Origin: Haliscomenobacter sp.
GTDB taxonomy: Bacteria; Bacteroidota; Bacteroidia; Chitinophagales; Saprospiraceae
DNA: 64,000 bases
Assembly: GCA_016707205.1 (NCBI GenBank)
Contig: JADJHZ010000007.1
Coordinates: forward strand, 62,001 to 126,000
Direction: 5' to 3'
The notes under the pieces are model-generated. The model was given only the letters and a program-made list of their open reading frames with translations. It had not been told where the DNA came from and did no database searches. The translations under genes were made by a program, and so were the position numbers. Every line of letters starts with the position of its first letter. Position 1 is the first letter of the stretch. Positions 7,716-15,574 of this stretch are shown here, one piece after another.

Positions 7716-9608
7716 TCATTTCCAGGCTGTTCGGACGCATGACGGGGTCATGCGTTTTTTTATTGGCGCAAAATCCTTCAAGCTGTTTAACATGACTTCG
7801 GAGTTGCCGTCGTGACAGGTCAGGCAGGTTCCAACCTCCAGGATGCGCCGCTGTTCGGCAATCGTGAACGGGCGGGCGTTGTCTCTTGTCGCTGGCGTCT
7901 TGCTGGAGGGCTCTTTCAGGAAACCGATCCAGGCATCCTGCGGCAGGTTGTCCTGAGGCTCCAACGCGTAGGCGGGGTAAAATGCCCAGCGTCCGGTCCG
8001 GCCCGATACTTCCAGCGTCAGGTTGCCGCGGCCATAGCCCAGCGCAAGGGGATCGTTGTGGCACGATTGGCAGGAACGCCCTTTCGAGTTAATGGTATGC
8101 GCGGAAACCGGAGCAAAAAGGCGGTGGAATAACTCCGCCGGACTTCTTTTGGGGCCGGGAAACGCACTGCGGTCGATGGTAAGGGTCATCCCGGGTATAA
8201 AGGCTTGGATCTCGCGGATTTTTCCGCTGTCTAAATGTACGACCCCAAGCGAGGGAGGGTCGGCAAAAAACTCGCCCAGGTATTCTCTCCATTTCCCCTG
8301 GACCGGCTTTTTGAACAGCAGGTCGTAGGCTTGGGTTTGCGGTTCAAAGGCGTTATGGCAGCCAATGCATTGGGGCGCCCAGGCGGTATGGCATGCGGTG
8401 CAGGTAACATCCCGGTGCCCTCCTTCCCGCGAACACACGGCAGCCGGGGCATTCAGTTGCTTTGCCTGGAGGGAATTTTTGGTAAGAAAATGAGCTAACC
8501 CGTTCGTGTCCACCGAAATGTGGTAATAATTCAGACCGGACGCATTCCCCCTCAGGAAGAGGCTTCCGCTTTTCATCCCCGGGCGAAGCGCCAGTATCCG
8601 TTTGGAGTCCTGGTCCAGGCTGTCCAGAGGAATCCCTTTGGCTTTGCCAGCGAAATGGCAGTCTTCGCAGCGTACTTTAACGGCGTCTTCTTCGTGCAGA
8701 TGCCGGGTTCCATCCCCCATGAGTTCAGAGGCATGGTGGCAGTCGATACACTCCAGTCCGGCGGTATGGTGCACATCCGGAGCGACGAATCGGAATACCC
8801 GCCCGTCGTCCAGCAGGCGGAACCCTGGCTTGCCGGCTACTTCCTCGGGCTGGAGCGAGGTCTCATGCCATCCTTCGTAATTGGTGCTGATCCGCCCACT
8901 CCGGCTATGGCACCCGAAACAGTGGTCGTTGCTCACCTGTACCGTCAGCGCCGGGTGCACGCCGGGCGTTTTCCCTTTCTTCTGGTAGGCAGACAGCGAT
9001 TCCCGGGCCGCCTGGCTATAATTCAGATGGCAGGCGTTGCAACCGCCTCCCCGGCTAAGCTCCTGTATAGGGCCGAAGGTTTCCTTGGGGTTGCCCAAAT
9101 GGCAGGAGGCGCAAAGTTGCCGGAGGTGAAGGTCGGAAGGTTCCAGAATCCCCAGTTTCCGAACGTGATAATCCCCGCTCAACGACGGGCTCTCCCCGAA
9201 GGCGAATTTATCTACGGCAATGACTCCAGCCATGGTGGTCATCAATGAATTTTCCACCCGGTGTACCATATCCGGGTGGCAGCCGGTCCGGCCGCAGGTT
9301 TGGCGCGCATCGCTCAGATTACCCGGGATTAAAATCATACCCTCGTGGGCTTTCGCCGCCCGTTTCTCCGAGGGGTTGCCTCCGTGACAGGGCGTGCAGC
9401 CTATGTGTTCGGGTTGATGCGCCGGCTCAAAACCGGTCATGCCTTGGTGGCAGTTCAGGCAGGTTTCCTCCGAACCGGACACTGCCATGGTCGCCGGAAC
9501 TTCCTCCACCGGCTTTCCCTCCTGCCGAAGAAACCAGATGAAATAGGCGAGGAGCGCTATTAAGAACGCCAGCGCTACCCCCAAACGTTGAAACGAGATC
9601 GGACGCAT
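7716..9608 (-). CDS. Membrane-anchored twelve-haem cytochrome c
   Basis: A 630-residue multihaem cytochrome with an N-terminal membrane anchor (about residues 8-27) and no obvious cleavage site, so it is held in the inner membrane facing the periplasm. I count eleven CXXCH sites, at Cys 50, 71, 166, 190, 230, 287, 314, 403, 414, 513 and 595, plus one unusual CX4CH (CGRTGCH) at Cys105. Spacings do not match NrfA, octahaem tetrathionate reductase or MtrA that I can recall, so its exact family is open. It is divergent from the molybdenum oxidoreductase gene, which lacks a membrane quinol subunit. Transferring electrons between quinones and that enzyme is the obvious hypothesis. A TTG at 9644 could extend it by 12 residues; the ATG is preferred. 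Confidence 0.85.
   Translation of the reverse strand: MRPISFQRLGVALAFLIALLAYFIWFLRQEGKPVEEVPATMAVSGSEETCLNCHQGMTGFEPAHQPEHIGCTPCHGGNPSEKRAAKAHEGMILIPGNLSDARQTCGRTGCHPDMVHRVENSLMTTMAGVIAVDKFAFGESPSLSGDYHVRKLGILEPSDLHLRQLCASCHLGNPKETFGPIQELSRGGGCNACHLNYSQAARESLSAYQKKGKTPGVHPALTVQVSNDHCFGCHSRSGRISTNYEGWHETSLQPEEVAGKPGFRLLDDGRVFRFVAPDVHHTAGLECIDCHHASELMGDGTRHLHEEDAVKVRCEDCHFAGKAKGIPLDSLDQDSKRILALRPGMKSGSLFLRGNASGLNYYHISVDTNGLAHFLTKNSLQAKQLNAPAAVCSREGGHRDVTCTACHTAWAPQCIGCHNAFEPQTQAYDLLFKKPVQGKWREYLGEFFADPPSLGVVHLDSGKIREIQAFIPGMTLTIDRSAFPGPKRSPAELFHRLFAPVSAHTINSKGRSCQSCHNDPLALGYGRGNLTLEVSGRTGRWAFYPAYALEPQDNLPQDAWIGFLKEPSSKTPATRDNARPFTIAEQRRILEVGTCLTCHDGNSEVMLNSLKDFAPIKKRMTPSCVRTAWK
7735..7761 (+). 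terminator. Rho-independent terminator inside the cytochrome 3' end
   Basis: ACGCATGAC (7735-7743), a GGG loop and GTCATGCGT (7747-7755) form a perfect 9-base stem followed by a T run to 7761. It ends the plus-strand rhodanese transcript. The bases also encode residues of the last 15 codons of the convergent cytochrome gene. A second hairpin (GTCCTG at 7668-7673 with CAGGAC at 7693-7698) lies just upstream. Confidence 0.7.
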
Positions 9609-9798
9609 GGATTTATTCGGATAATCATCAAAGGTGGTACCCAAGAAAAACGATTCGGATCACTTGGAGGGAAGTTAGGGCTTTGTTCCAAAAATGTGCT
9701 TTTTTCTTCGCGAATTGTCTGAAAAAAGCGCTGGTTCCCTTTGAAACCGTTTAGCAAGGCTCCTTTCGGGGGAGCCTGTCATGGGAGAAACAAAGATT

Positions 9799-9810
9799 TG
9801 ACAATTGTCA
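9799..9810. promoter_or_regulatory. Palindrome TGACAATTGTCA in the divergent promoter region
   Basis: A perfect 12-base inverted repeat (core TGA-N6-TCA) in the 290-base spacer between the cytochrome and molybdoenzyme genes. It is centred about 95 bases before the ATG at 9899 and about 60-65 before the start expected from the TATTTTG element at 9857-9863. The geometry matches the 4188 site although the half-site bases differ. A hairpin (GGCTCC at 9758-9763 with GGAGCC at 9771-9776) lies beside it. Confidence 0.45.
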
Positions 9811-9898
9811 GTTCAAATCCTGCGGAAAGTCATTCGGTGGCTGAACCATGGGAAGTTATTTTGTAGAGAGATTTTAGATGATCATATTTTCATATACT

Positions 9899-12136
9899 AT
9901 GGCAACAAGACGGGACTTTATCAAAATTACCGGGCTTGGCGTAGCGGGACTAACCGTTGGCGGCGTCGGCACATACCAGTTATTGAAAGGCGCTTCTTTA
10001 TGGGATAGCGCTACCATAGGCGACGTGGAGCGCGTTCCTACCTATTGCGAAGTGTGCTTTTGGAAGTGTGCAGGGTGGACGTACAAAGATAAGGAAGGCA
10101 AGATCATGAAGGTGGTCGGCCATGAGGACGATCCCCATTGCGACGGCCGTTTGTGTCCCAGAGGCACCGGAGGCATTGGTATGTATTACGATACCGACCG
10201 GCTGACGACCCCGCTGATCCGCGTTATGGAGAACGGCAAACAAACCTACCGCAAAGCCTCTTGGGATGAAGCCCTGGGGCTGATTGCAGAAAATATGAAG
10301 GCCATGGCCGAAAAGTATGGCCCGGAAAGCATGGCCTTGTTCAATCACGGCTCTTCAGGAGACCATTTCGAGCGCTTGTTCAGGGCGTATGGCTCGGGGA
10401 CGATCGCCGCGCCTTCCTATGCGCAATGCCGGGGCCCGAGGGAAGCGGGATTTAAAGCCACGTTTGGCGCCACCATCGGTTCTCCAGAACCTACCGATAT
10501 CCGGGATACCCGTTGCCTGGTGCTTATTGGCTCGCATATCGGGGAGAACATGCACAACGGTCAGGTACAGGAAATGTCGGATGCGATTGACCGCGGCGCC
10601 GATATCATCACGGTAGATCCCCGTTTTTCCACTGCGGCGAGCAAATCGAAATACTGGCTGCCTATCAAACCGGCTACCGACCTTGCGCTGCTTTTAGCCT
10701 GGATCCACGTGATCATCGAAGAGGGATTGTACGATAAAGATTATGTTGAACAATACACTACGGGTTTCGAACGGCTCAAGAACCACGTTCGCCGCATGAC
10801 GCCCGAATGGGCATACGGAATCACCACCATTGATCCGGAAACCATACGCCAAACCGCCCGGCTCATGGGCAGCGCCGCTCCGGCAGTCATCGTGCACCCC
10901 GGGCGCCACGTCACCTGGTACGGAGACGATACGCAGCGGTCCAGAGCGATTGCTATCCTCAATGCGCTGCTCGGTTCCTGGGGCAGACGGGGCGGGTTCT
11001 TCCTTAAGGAAAAAGCAAGCCTTCCCAATTATCCTTATCCGGCTAACCCAACGCCCAAATGGGATTGGAAAGCCACGTTAAGAGGACGGTATCCTTTGGC
11101 GGATGAAGCGGTGACCAATGCACTGGTGGACGCATCGCTTCCCGGTGGAGAAGGCCAGGAGCAAATGATCCACGGATGGATCGTCACGGGCACAAACCTT
11201 CCACAATCGATGCCGGAAAAACCCCGCCTGCAGAAAGCCATCGACTCGCTGGATTTCATCGCCGTAGTCGACACCATGCCCATGGAAATCACCGGGTATG
11301 CGGATGTGGTGCTGCCGGAATGCACCTATTTCGAACGCTACGACGACCTGCGGGCTGCCCCGCACCGCGAGCCTAGTATTGCCTTGCGGATGCCTGCCGT
11401 CGAGCCTCTGGGCGAGAGCAAACCCGCGTGGTGGATGTGTAAACAACTAGGCGAACGCCTGGGACTGAGCGCCTTTTATCCTTATGAAGATTACAGCGAG
11501 GTCCTGGACTGGCAGCTAAAGCAGGTGGGAAGTTCGCTGGAAGAAATGAAACACCTGGGCGTCAAGCGCTGGCCCCGCAAATCAGCGGACCTGTACTTCA
11601 AAGAAGGCGAAGCGGTTACGTTCAACACGCCAAGCGGCAAGATCGAGCTTTATGCTTCTGAGCTGGAAAGCGCCGGCTTTGACCCGCTGCCCAACTACAC
11701 CGCGCACCCCGAACCTCCGGAGGGATTTTACCGCCTGATCTATGGCCGGGCGCCCATGCATACCTTTAGCCGGACGGCCAACAACCCCAACCTGTCTGAT
11801 CTTATGAAGGAAAATGATTTATGGATGAATCCGAAGGTCGCTCAGATCTGGGGGATTGAGAACGGCCAAAAGGTTTGGATGCGCAATCAGGACGGCGCCT
11901 ATTCCTCGTTCCCCATTAAGGTGCGCGTCACCGAGCGGATTCGTTGGGACTGCGTATACATGGTGCATGGGTTTGGCCAGACGCGGGAAGCCCTGACCCG
12001 CGCCTTTGGGAAAGGCGCCAGCGATTCCGAAATGATCACCACGGTGATGATCGATCCCATCATGGGCGGACAAGGAATGCGCGGCAATTTTGTGACGTTC
12101 TCTATTGAAGAACCCAAACAAGTCCAATCGCTATGA
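9899..12136 (+). CDS. Molybdopterin oxidoreductase, polysulfide/thiosulfate reductase (PsrA/PhsA) type
   Basis: A 745-residue catalytic subunit of the DMSO reductase superfamily. It has a twin-arginine signal (TRRDFIKITGLG at residues 3-14), so it is folded with cofactor and exported. A [4Fe-4S] motif follows (Cys50, Cys53, Cys57 and Cys86 in RLCPRG), then bis-MGD binding domains. Cys177 in the segment SYAQCRGPREA is the likely molybdenum ligand, as in PsrA, PhsA and related enzymes. The start at 9899 gives the canonical Tat N-terminus; an ATG at 9878 adds seven residues. It overlaps the next gene by ATGA. The substrate could be polysulfide, thiosulfate, tetrathionate or another oxyanion; the rhodanese neighbours favour sulfur. 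Confidence 0.88.
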   Translation: MATRRDFIKITGLGVAGLTVGGVGTYQLLKGASLWDSATIGDVERVPTYCEVCFWKCAGWTYKDKEGKIMKVVGHEDDPHCDGRLCPRGTGGIGMYYDTDRLTTPLIRVMENGKQTYRKASWDEALGLIAENMKAMAEKYGPESMALFNHGSSGDHFERLFRAYGSGTIAAPSYAQCRGPREAGFKATFGATIGSPEPTDIRDTRCLVLIGSHIGENMHNGQVQEMSDAIDRGADIITVDPRFSTAASKSKYWLPIKPATDLALLLAWIHVIIEEGLYDKDYVEQYTTGFERLKNHVRRMTPEWAYGITTIDPETIRQTARLMGSAAPAVIVHPGRHVTWYGDDTQRSRAIAILNALLGSWGRRGGFFLKEKASLPNYPYPANPTPKWDWKATLRGRYPLADEAVTNALVDASLPGGEGQEQMIHGWIVTGTNLPQSMPEKPRLQKAIDSLDFIAVVDTMPMEITGYADVVLPECTYFERYDDLRAAPHREPSIALRMPAVEPLGESKPAWWMCKQLGERLGLSAFYPYEDYSEVLDWQLKQVGSSLEEMKHLGVKRWPRKSADLYFKEGEAVTFNTPSGKIELYASELESAGFDPLPNYTAHPEPPEGFYRLIYGRAPMHTFSRTANNPNLSDLMKENDLWMNPKVAQIWGIENGQKVWMRNQDGAYSSFPIKVRVTERIRWDCVYMVHGFGQTREALTRAFGKGASDSEMITTVMIDPIMGGQGMRGNFVTFSIEEPKQVQSL

Positions 12137-12666
12137 GATATGCAATGGCCATCGATACGAAAAAATGTGTAGGGTGTAGCGACTGCGTTGTGGCTTGCCA
12201 GATTGAAAATAACGTTCCCTTGGGCTATTGCCGGGACTGGGTGACCGAAACCGTATCGGGAAGCTACCCCAACCTGGATCTGGAACTGAGGTCGGAGCGT
12301 TGCAACCACTGCGACAATGCGCCTTGCGTGCGTTGCTGCCCCACCGGCGCCAGCCATATTGTGGAAGGCGGCGTGGTGTTGGTGGACGGATTCAAGTGCA
12401 TCGGTTGCGGCGCCTGCATTGAGTCTTGCCCCTATGATGCGCGCTACTCCCATCCCGATGGGTACGTCGACAAATGCACGTTCTGCATTCACCGGGTCCG
12501 GAAGGGGCTCCAGCCTGCTTGCGTTTCGGTTTGCCCGACCAAGTGCATGTACTTTGGCGATCTCGACGATCCTTCCAGCGAAATTTCCGAATTGCTTCAA
12601 AACCGGAAATGGAAGGTGCTCGCTCCGGAAGCAGGCACGAAGCCACAGGTGTATTATTTAATCTAA
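12133..12666 (+). CDS. Four-cluster iron-sulfur subunit (PsrB/PhsB type)
   Basis: A 177-residue ferredoxin-like subunit that wires the molybdenum enzyme to its redox partner. Sixteen cluster cysteines sit in four groups: CVGCSDCVVAC, CNHCDNAPCVRCC, CIGCGACIESC and CTFC with CVSVCP. That gives four [4Fe-4S] clusters as in PsrB, PhsB and DmsB. There is no signal peptide, so it is expected to travel with its Tat-exported partner. It overlaps the PsrA-like gene by four bases (ATGA), implying coupled translation. The next gene is on the other strand, so no PsrC/NrfD-type membrane subunit follows. Confidence 0.93.
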   Translation: MRYAMAIDTKKCVGCSDCVVACQIENNVPLGYCRDWVTETVSGSYPNLDLELRSERCNHCDNAPCVRCCPTGASHIVEGGVVLVDGFKCIGCGACIESCPYDARYSHPDGYVDKCTFCIHRVRKGLQPACVSVCPTKCMYFGDLDDPSSEISELLQNRKWKVLAPEAGTKPQVYYLI

Positions 12667-12674
12667 GGTTTTTT

Positions 12675-12738
12675 GGCCGGGTTACACAGCAACCCAAAAA
12701 ATCTACCTGACGCTCATCTGATCACCCCAAATGATCAG
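12675..12738. terminator. Bidirectional terminator between psrB-like and arsF-like genes
   Basis: GGGTT and AACCC (about 12679-12695) form a small stem with T6 on one side and A6 on the other, usable in both directions. A second hairpin (CTGATCA at 12718-12724 with TGATCAG at 12732-12738) overlaps the stop codon of the minus-strand gene. Confidence 0.5.
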
Positions 12739-13184
12739 GATTTAACCCGCTGCAGCGCAGCGTTGAGTTCTTTCTTGATCGTAGCCGTGAATTTAGGGAC
12801 CTTGTTAAAGTTCAGGAACGCAAAATTGGTCAGGTCCACATGCGTTTCTTTTCCGTCTTTGAAGGAGCGGATAACCAGCGTTGTTCCGTAGGCGGTATAC
12901 TTTCTGACCAGTTCCAGATTGGCTTTGTCATCGGCGTTGATCAGATGAAAAGTGATCAGCCCGCTTTTGGTGTGGGCCGCGTAGTCCTCGGCAAGAATTT
13001 TCCGCACCATCCGCTCAATTTCCAGACAGGTAACGCAGCGGTGTTCGGTATGAAAATCGAGGACCTCTATCCGGTTTGCAGTTGCTTTGGCCGATGAGGG
13101 CTTTTGCGGCTGGGCATTGCCGGTGCAGTTCGAGAAAAGAAGGGCCACTGCGGTCAGCAATAACGACGAGAGGATGGCTTTCAT
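12735..13184 (-). CDS. Thioredoxin-fold lipoprotein, ArsF-like
   Basis: A 149-residue lipoprotein: signal ending in Cys20 (LFSNC), then a thioredoxin-like domain with redox pair Cys50-Cys53 (HRCVTCLE). It resembles the family annotated as the ArsF subunit of nitrophenyl-arsenical reduction, found beside ArsG transporters. The ATG at 13184 is chosen because it begins the signal peptide; an earlier in-frame start would add a charged leader. It is the last gene of the ArsR-controlled operon, 37 bases after the permease. The aromatic-arsenical role comes from family naming; here it may simply supply or remove reducing power outside the inner membrane. Confidence 0.72.
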   Translation of the reverse strand: MKAILSSLLLTAVALLFSNCTGNAQPQKPSSAKATANRIEVLDFHTEHRCVTCLEIERMVRKILAEDYAAHTKSGLITFHLINADDKANLELVRKYTAYGTTLVIRSFKDGKETHVDLTNFAFLNFNKVPKFTATIKKELNAALQRVKS

Positions 13185-13221
13185 GTTTTTTTGTTTTTGT
13201 GAATAAAGAAATCGGAGGCGC

Positions 13222-14544
13222 TTATCCGGCAATCTCCCCAAAGAGCAGCCCGGAAATCGTCGCCATCAAGATGACCAGCGATACATAAACAACCGTTTTT
13301 TGGGTCCCCATCACTTCCCGGATAACCAGCATGTTGGGCAGCGACAAGGACGGCCCGGCTAATAGCAGCGCAAGCGCAGGGCCTTTGCCCATGCCTGCGG
13401 CGATCAGCCCTTGAAGGATAGGCACTTCGGTGAGGGTGGCAAAGTACATGAAGGCGCCTATAAAAGACGCAAAGAAGTTGGACCACACCGAATTGCCTCC
13501 CACCAGCCAGGCTACCCAGGCATTGGGAATGAGTCCTGCAATCTGGGTATCATCGTGGGTGGACCCCAGCAGGAACCCGGCCGTGAGCACACCGATCGCG
13601 AGCAGGGGCATGATCTGTTTGGCAAACCCCCAACTGGAGATCGTCCACTCCCTGTTGTCGGGGTCTCTTTTGTCCAGCAACGCGACCGCGCCTACCCCAA
13701 AGATCCCCACGAGCATCGGAACTAACGGCGTTGGGGAAAGAACGCCGGCAACAGCCGTAACCAACGCCGCCGGCAACACGTGCTTCCAGTTCAGTTTCAG
13801 GATAAAGACCAAGGAAAAAGCCAGCAGAATGCCCAAAAAGGCGGTAATGTTCCATTTGTTTGACCATGTCCAATACCAGCCGCCCTCCGTAACTCCTTCC
13901 CCGGGTTTCCCCCAGTTGGCGAACACCAGGATCAGCACCAGCGTGAAAAAATGACTCGCCGTTTGCCACAAAGGGCGCTTTTCCGGAACGTCTGGAAAGT
14001 TAAGCTGGGCCTCGGCTTTTGCCTTTTCTTCCTTTCGGTAAATAAAGGCCATTGCAAGGCCAATAAGCACCGAAAAAGAGACCGCCCCAATGGTCCGGGC
14101 TATTCCGAGCTCCATGCCTAAAATCCGGGCCGTCAGGATGATTGCCAGAATATTGATCGCCGGGCCGGAGTACAGAAAGGCCACCGCAGGGCCCAGCCCG
14201 GCGCCTCGCTTGTGGATACTGGAAAATAAAGGCAAAATAGTACAACTGCAAACCGCCAGAATCGTACCGGAAACGGCGGCTACGGAATAGGACAACCATT
14301 TAGGCGCGTTGGCGCCAAAGTATTTCATGACGGCTCCCTGGCTGACGAAAACGGCGATTACCCCCGCAATAAAAAAAGCGGGAAGCAAACATAAAATAAC
14401 GTGCTCCCGTGCGTACCACTTCGCGAGATCCAGCATAGCCTGGAGCGCTTCCTGAAAGCGGCTATTCCCTAACGGCAAAAAAAATGCAAAAGCAAAAATA
14501 ACCCCCATCCAGAATAAGATCCGGAGTTCTTTTTTCCATTCCAT
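13222..14544 (-). CDS. Permease, DUF318/ArsP family (COG0701)
   Basis: A 440-residue polytopic membrane protein with about ten hydrophobic segments. The family signature is clear: AVCSCTILPLFSSI near residues 98-111 followed by SGPAINILAI, and the mirrored LAGPSLSLPNM in the second half. ArsP members export trivalent organoarsenicals through a cysteine near this motif; other members are uncharacterised. A hydrophilic loop (about 170-200) rich in Lys and Glu separates the halves. It lies seven bases after the ArsG-like gene in an ArsR-led operon, which supports export of a thiophilic toxicant. Confidence 0.85.
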   Translation of the reverse strand: MEWKKELRILFWMGVIFAFAFFLPLGNSRFQEALQAMLDLAKWYAREHVILCLLPAFFIAGVIAVFVSQGAVMKYFGANAPKWLSYSVAAVSGTILAVCSCTILPLFSSIHKRGAGLGPAVAFLYSGPAINILAIILTARILGMELGIARTIGAVSFSVLIGLAMAFIYRKEEKAKAEAQLNFPDVPEKRPLWQTASHFFTLVLILVFANWGKPGEGVTEGGWYWTWSNKWNITAFLGILLAFSLVFILKLNWKHVLPAALVTAVAGVLSPTPLVPMLVGIFGVGAVALLDKRDPDNREWTISSWGFAKQIMPLLAIGVLTAGFLLGSTHDDTQIAGLIPNAWVAWLVGGNSVWSNFFASFIGAFMYFATLTEVPILQGLIAAGMGKGPALALLLAGPSLSLPNMLVIREVMGTQKTVVYVSLVILMATISGLLFGEIAG

Positions 14545-14551
14545 AAATCAT

Positions 14552-15253
14552 TTATTGAATAAAAATGTACGCGTAATACAGCCCCGCAAGGAGGAATGTC
14601 CCGCCAGCCACATAGCGCATCACTTTTTCCGTTTTTTGAATCATATTATATGCCTTGCCTACCTTGGAGGCGCTGTACGCCAGCAAGTAAGCAAATAACA
14701 ACACCGGAAGTCCCGTACCCAGCGCGAAGATGAACGGAAGGTACAGGCCCGAAGGGCTGCTCACCGTCATGGGAATAAGCATACCGAAATACAGGACGCC
14801 GCTATATGGGCAGAAAGCCAGCGCGAACAAGATCCCCATGACCAGGGCGCCGAGAAGGCCCCGGTCCTTGAAGCGTTCTGTAAACCCCTCGGTGAAACTT
14901 CCCTTCCCCAGAAAATCGAGCCGGATCACCCCAAGCATGACTAGTCCGACGAGAATCAGAATAGGCGCCAGGAAGAGCTCCCCTTTGCTTTGAAAAAACC
15001 GGGCTACGTGGAATTTGCTGGCGCCCCAGTAAAGCGCAAGCCCGATCCCCGTATAGCTGATCGCCCTGCCGAGGGTGTACAATAACCCACTCAAAAGCAC
15101 TTCGCGTTTGCTTTTTAATTGCCGGGAAATATAGGCGGTAGCCGTAATGTTGGTTGCCAAAGGGCAAGGACTCACTGCGGTGAGCAACCCAAGGGCAAAC
15201 GCAGCCAGAATGGGAAATTCTCCATTCTGTGCCAGCTGATTGAGCCAATCCAT
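14552..15253 (-). CDS. CcdA/DsbD-like membrane protein, ArsG family
   Basis: A 233-residue integral membrane protein with six hydrophobic segments. The two conserved cysteines of the CcdA fold are present, in SPCPLATN (about residue 30) and AFCPYSG (about 151). CcdA relatives pass electrons from cytoplasmic thioredoxin to the periplasm; the ArsG branch has been linked to efflux of aromatic arsenicals. Flanking genes encode a small thioredoxin and an exported thioredoxin-fold lipoprotein, so a cytoplasm-to-periplasm electron relay is at least as plausible as transport. Confidence 0.8.
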   Translation of the reverse strand: MDWLNQLAQNGEFPILAAFALGLLTAVSPCPLATNITATAYISRQLKSKREVLLSGLLYTLGRAISYTGIGLALYWGASKFHVARFFQSKGELFLAPILILVGLVMLGVIRLDFLGKGSFTEGFTERFKDRGLLGALVMGILFALAFCPYSGVLYFGMLIPMTVSSPSGLYLPFIFALGTGLPVLLFAYLLAYSASKVGKAYNMIQKTEKVMRYVAGGTFLLAGLYYAYIFIQ

Positions 15254-15276
15254 ACGTTCATTTCTTTTTTCGGTTA

Positions 15277-15516
15277 CTATTCGGAGGCAAGCAGTTCCCG
15301 GATCTCAGCAGCAGAAGGCACCCGCCCTTTGATACGGACGACTTCGTCCAGCACAACGGCAGGGGTGCTGAGTACATTAAATTTCATGATCTCCATAATG
15401 TCCTCCACTTTTTCGATGGCGACATCTGCTTTCATCTCCTGCACTACCTGCTCGACTATAGCCGTAGTTTGTTTGCACTTGGGGCAGCCTGTCCCTAAAA
15501 TTTTGATGGTTTTCAT
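15277..15516 (-). CDS. Small thioredoxin-like protein (CPKC)
   Basis: A 79-residue minimal thioredoxin-fold protein of the glutaredoxin-like TM0996 kind. The redox motif is GTGCPKC (Cys11 and Cys14), and a cis-proline is visible in STPAVV. No signal peptide, so it is cytoplasmic. It starts 11 bases after a copy of the operator found upstream of arsR, and is likely to donate electrons to the CcdA/ArsG-like protein encoded next. Confidence 0.85.
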   Translation of the reverse strand: MKTIKILGTGCPKCKQTTAIVEQVVQEMKADVAIEKVEDIMEIMKFNVLSTPAVVLDEVVRIKGRVPSAAEIRELLASE

Positions 15517-15526
15517 AGTTTATAGT

Positions 15527-15546
15527 TTATCGTGAAAAAACGATGA
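15527..15546. promoter_or_regulatory. Second ArsR operator copy, before the thioredoxin gene
   Basis: ATCGT (15529-15533) and ACGAT (15540-15544) with a six-base spacer. Over 20 bases it matches the arsR-upstream site at 15 positions. It lies between arsR and the thioredoxin gene and suggests a second controlled promoter inside the operon. Confidence 0.6.
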
Positions 15547-15574
15547 TTAACGCCAGATTTTTTATTTGCAGCGG

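Noticed and set aside
9758..9830. tRNA-like segment (hairpin plus GTTCAAATCC)
   Set aside because: There is no acceptor or anticodon stem at the right spacing, and the T-arm stem does not pair.
12133..12666. Ferredoxin of a hydrogenase or formate dehydrogenase
   Set aside because: The four-cluster pattern and overlap with the PsrA-like gene fit Psr/Phs/Dms B subunits. No hydrogenase subunits are near.
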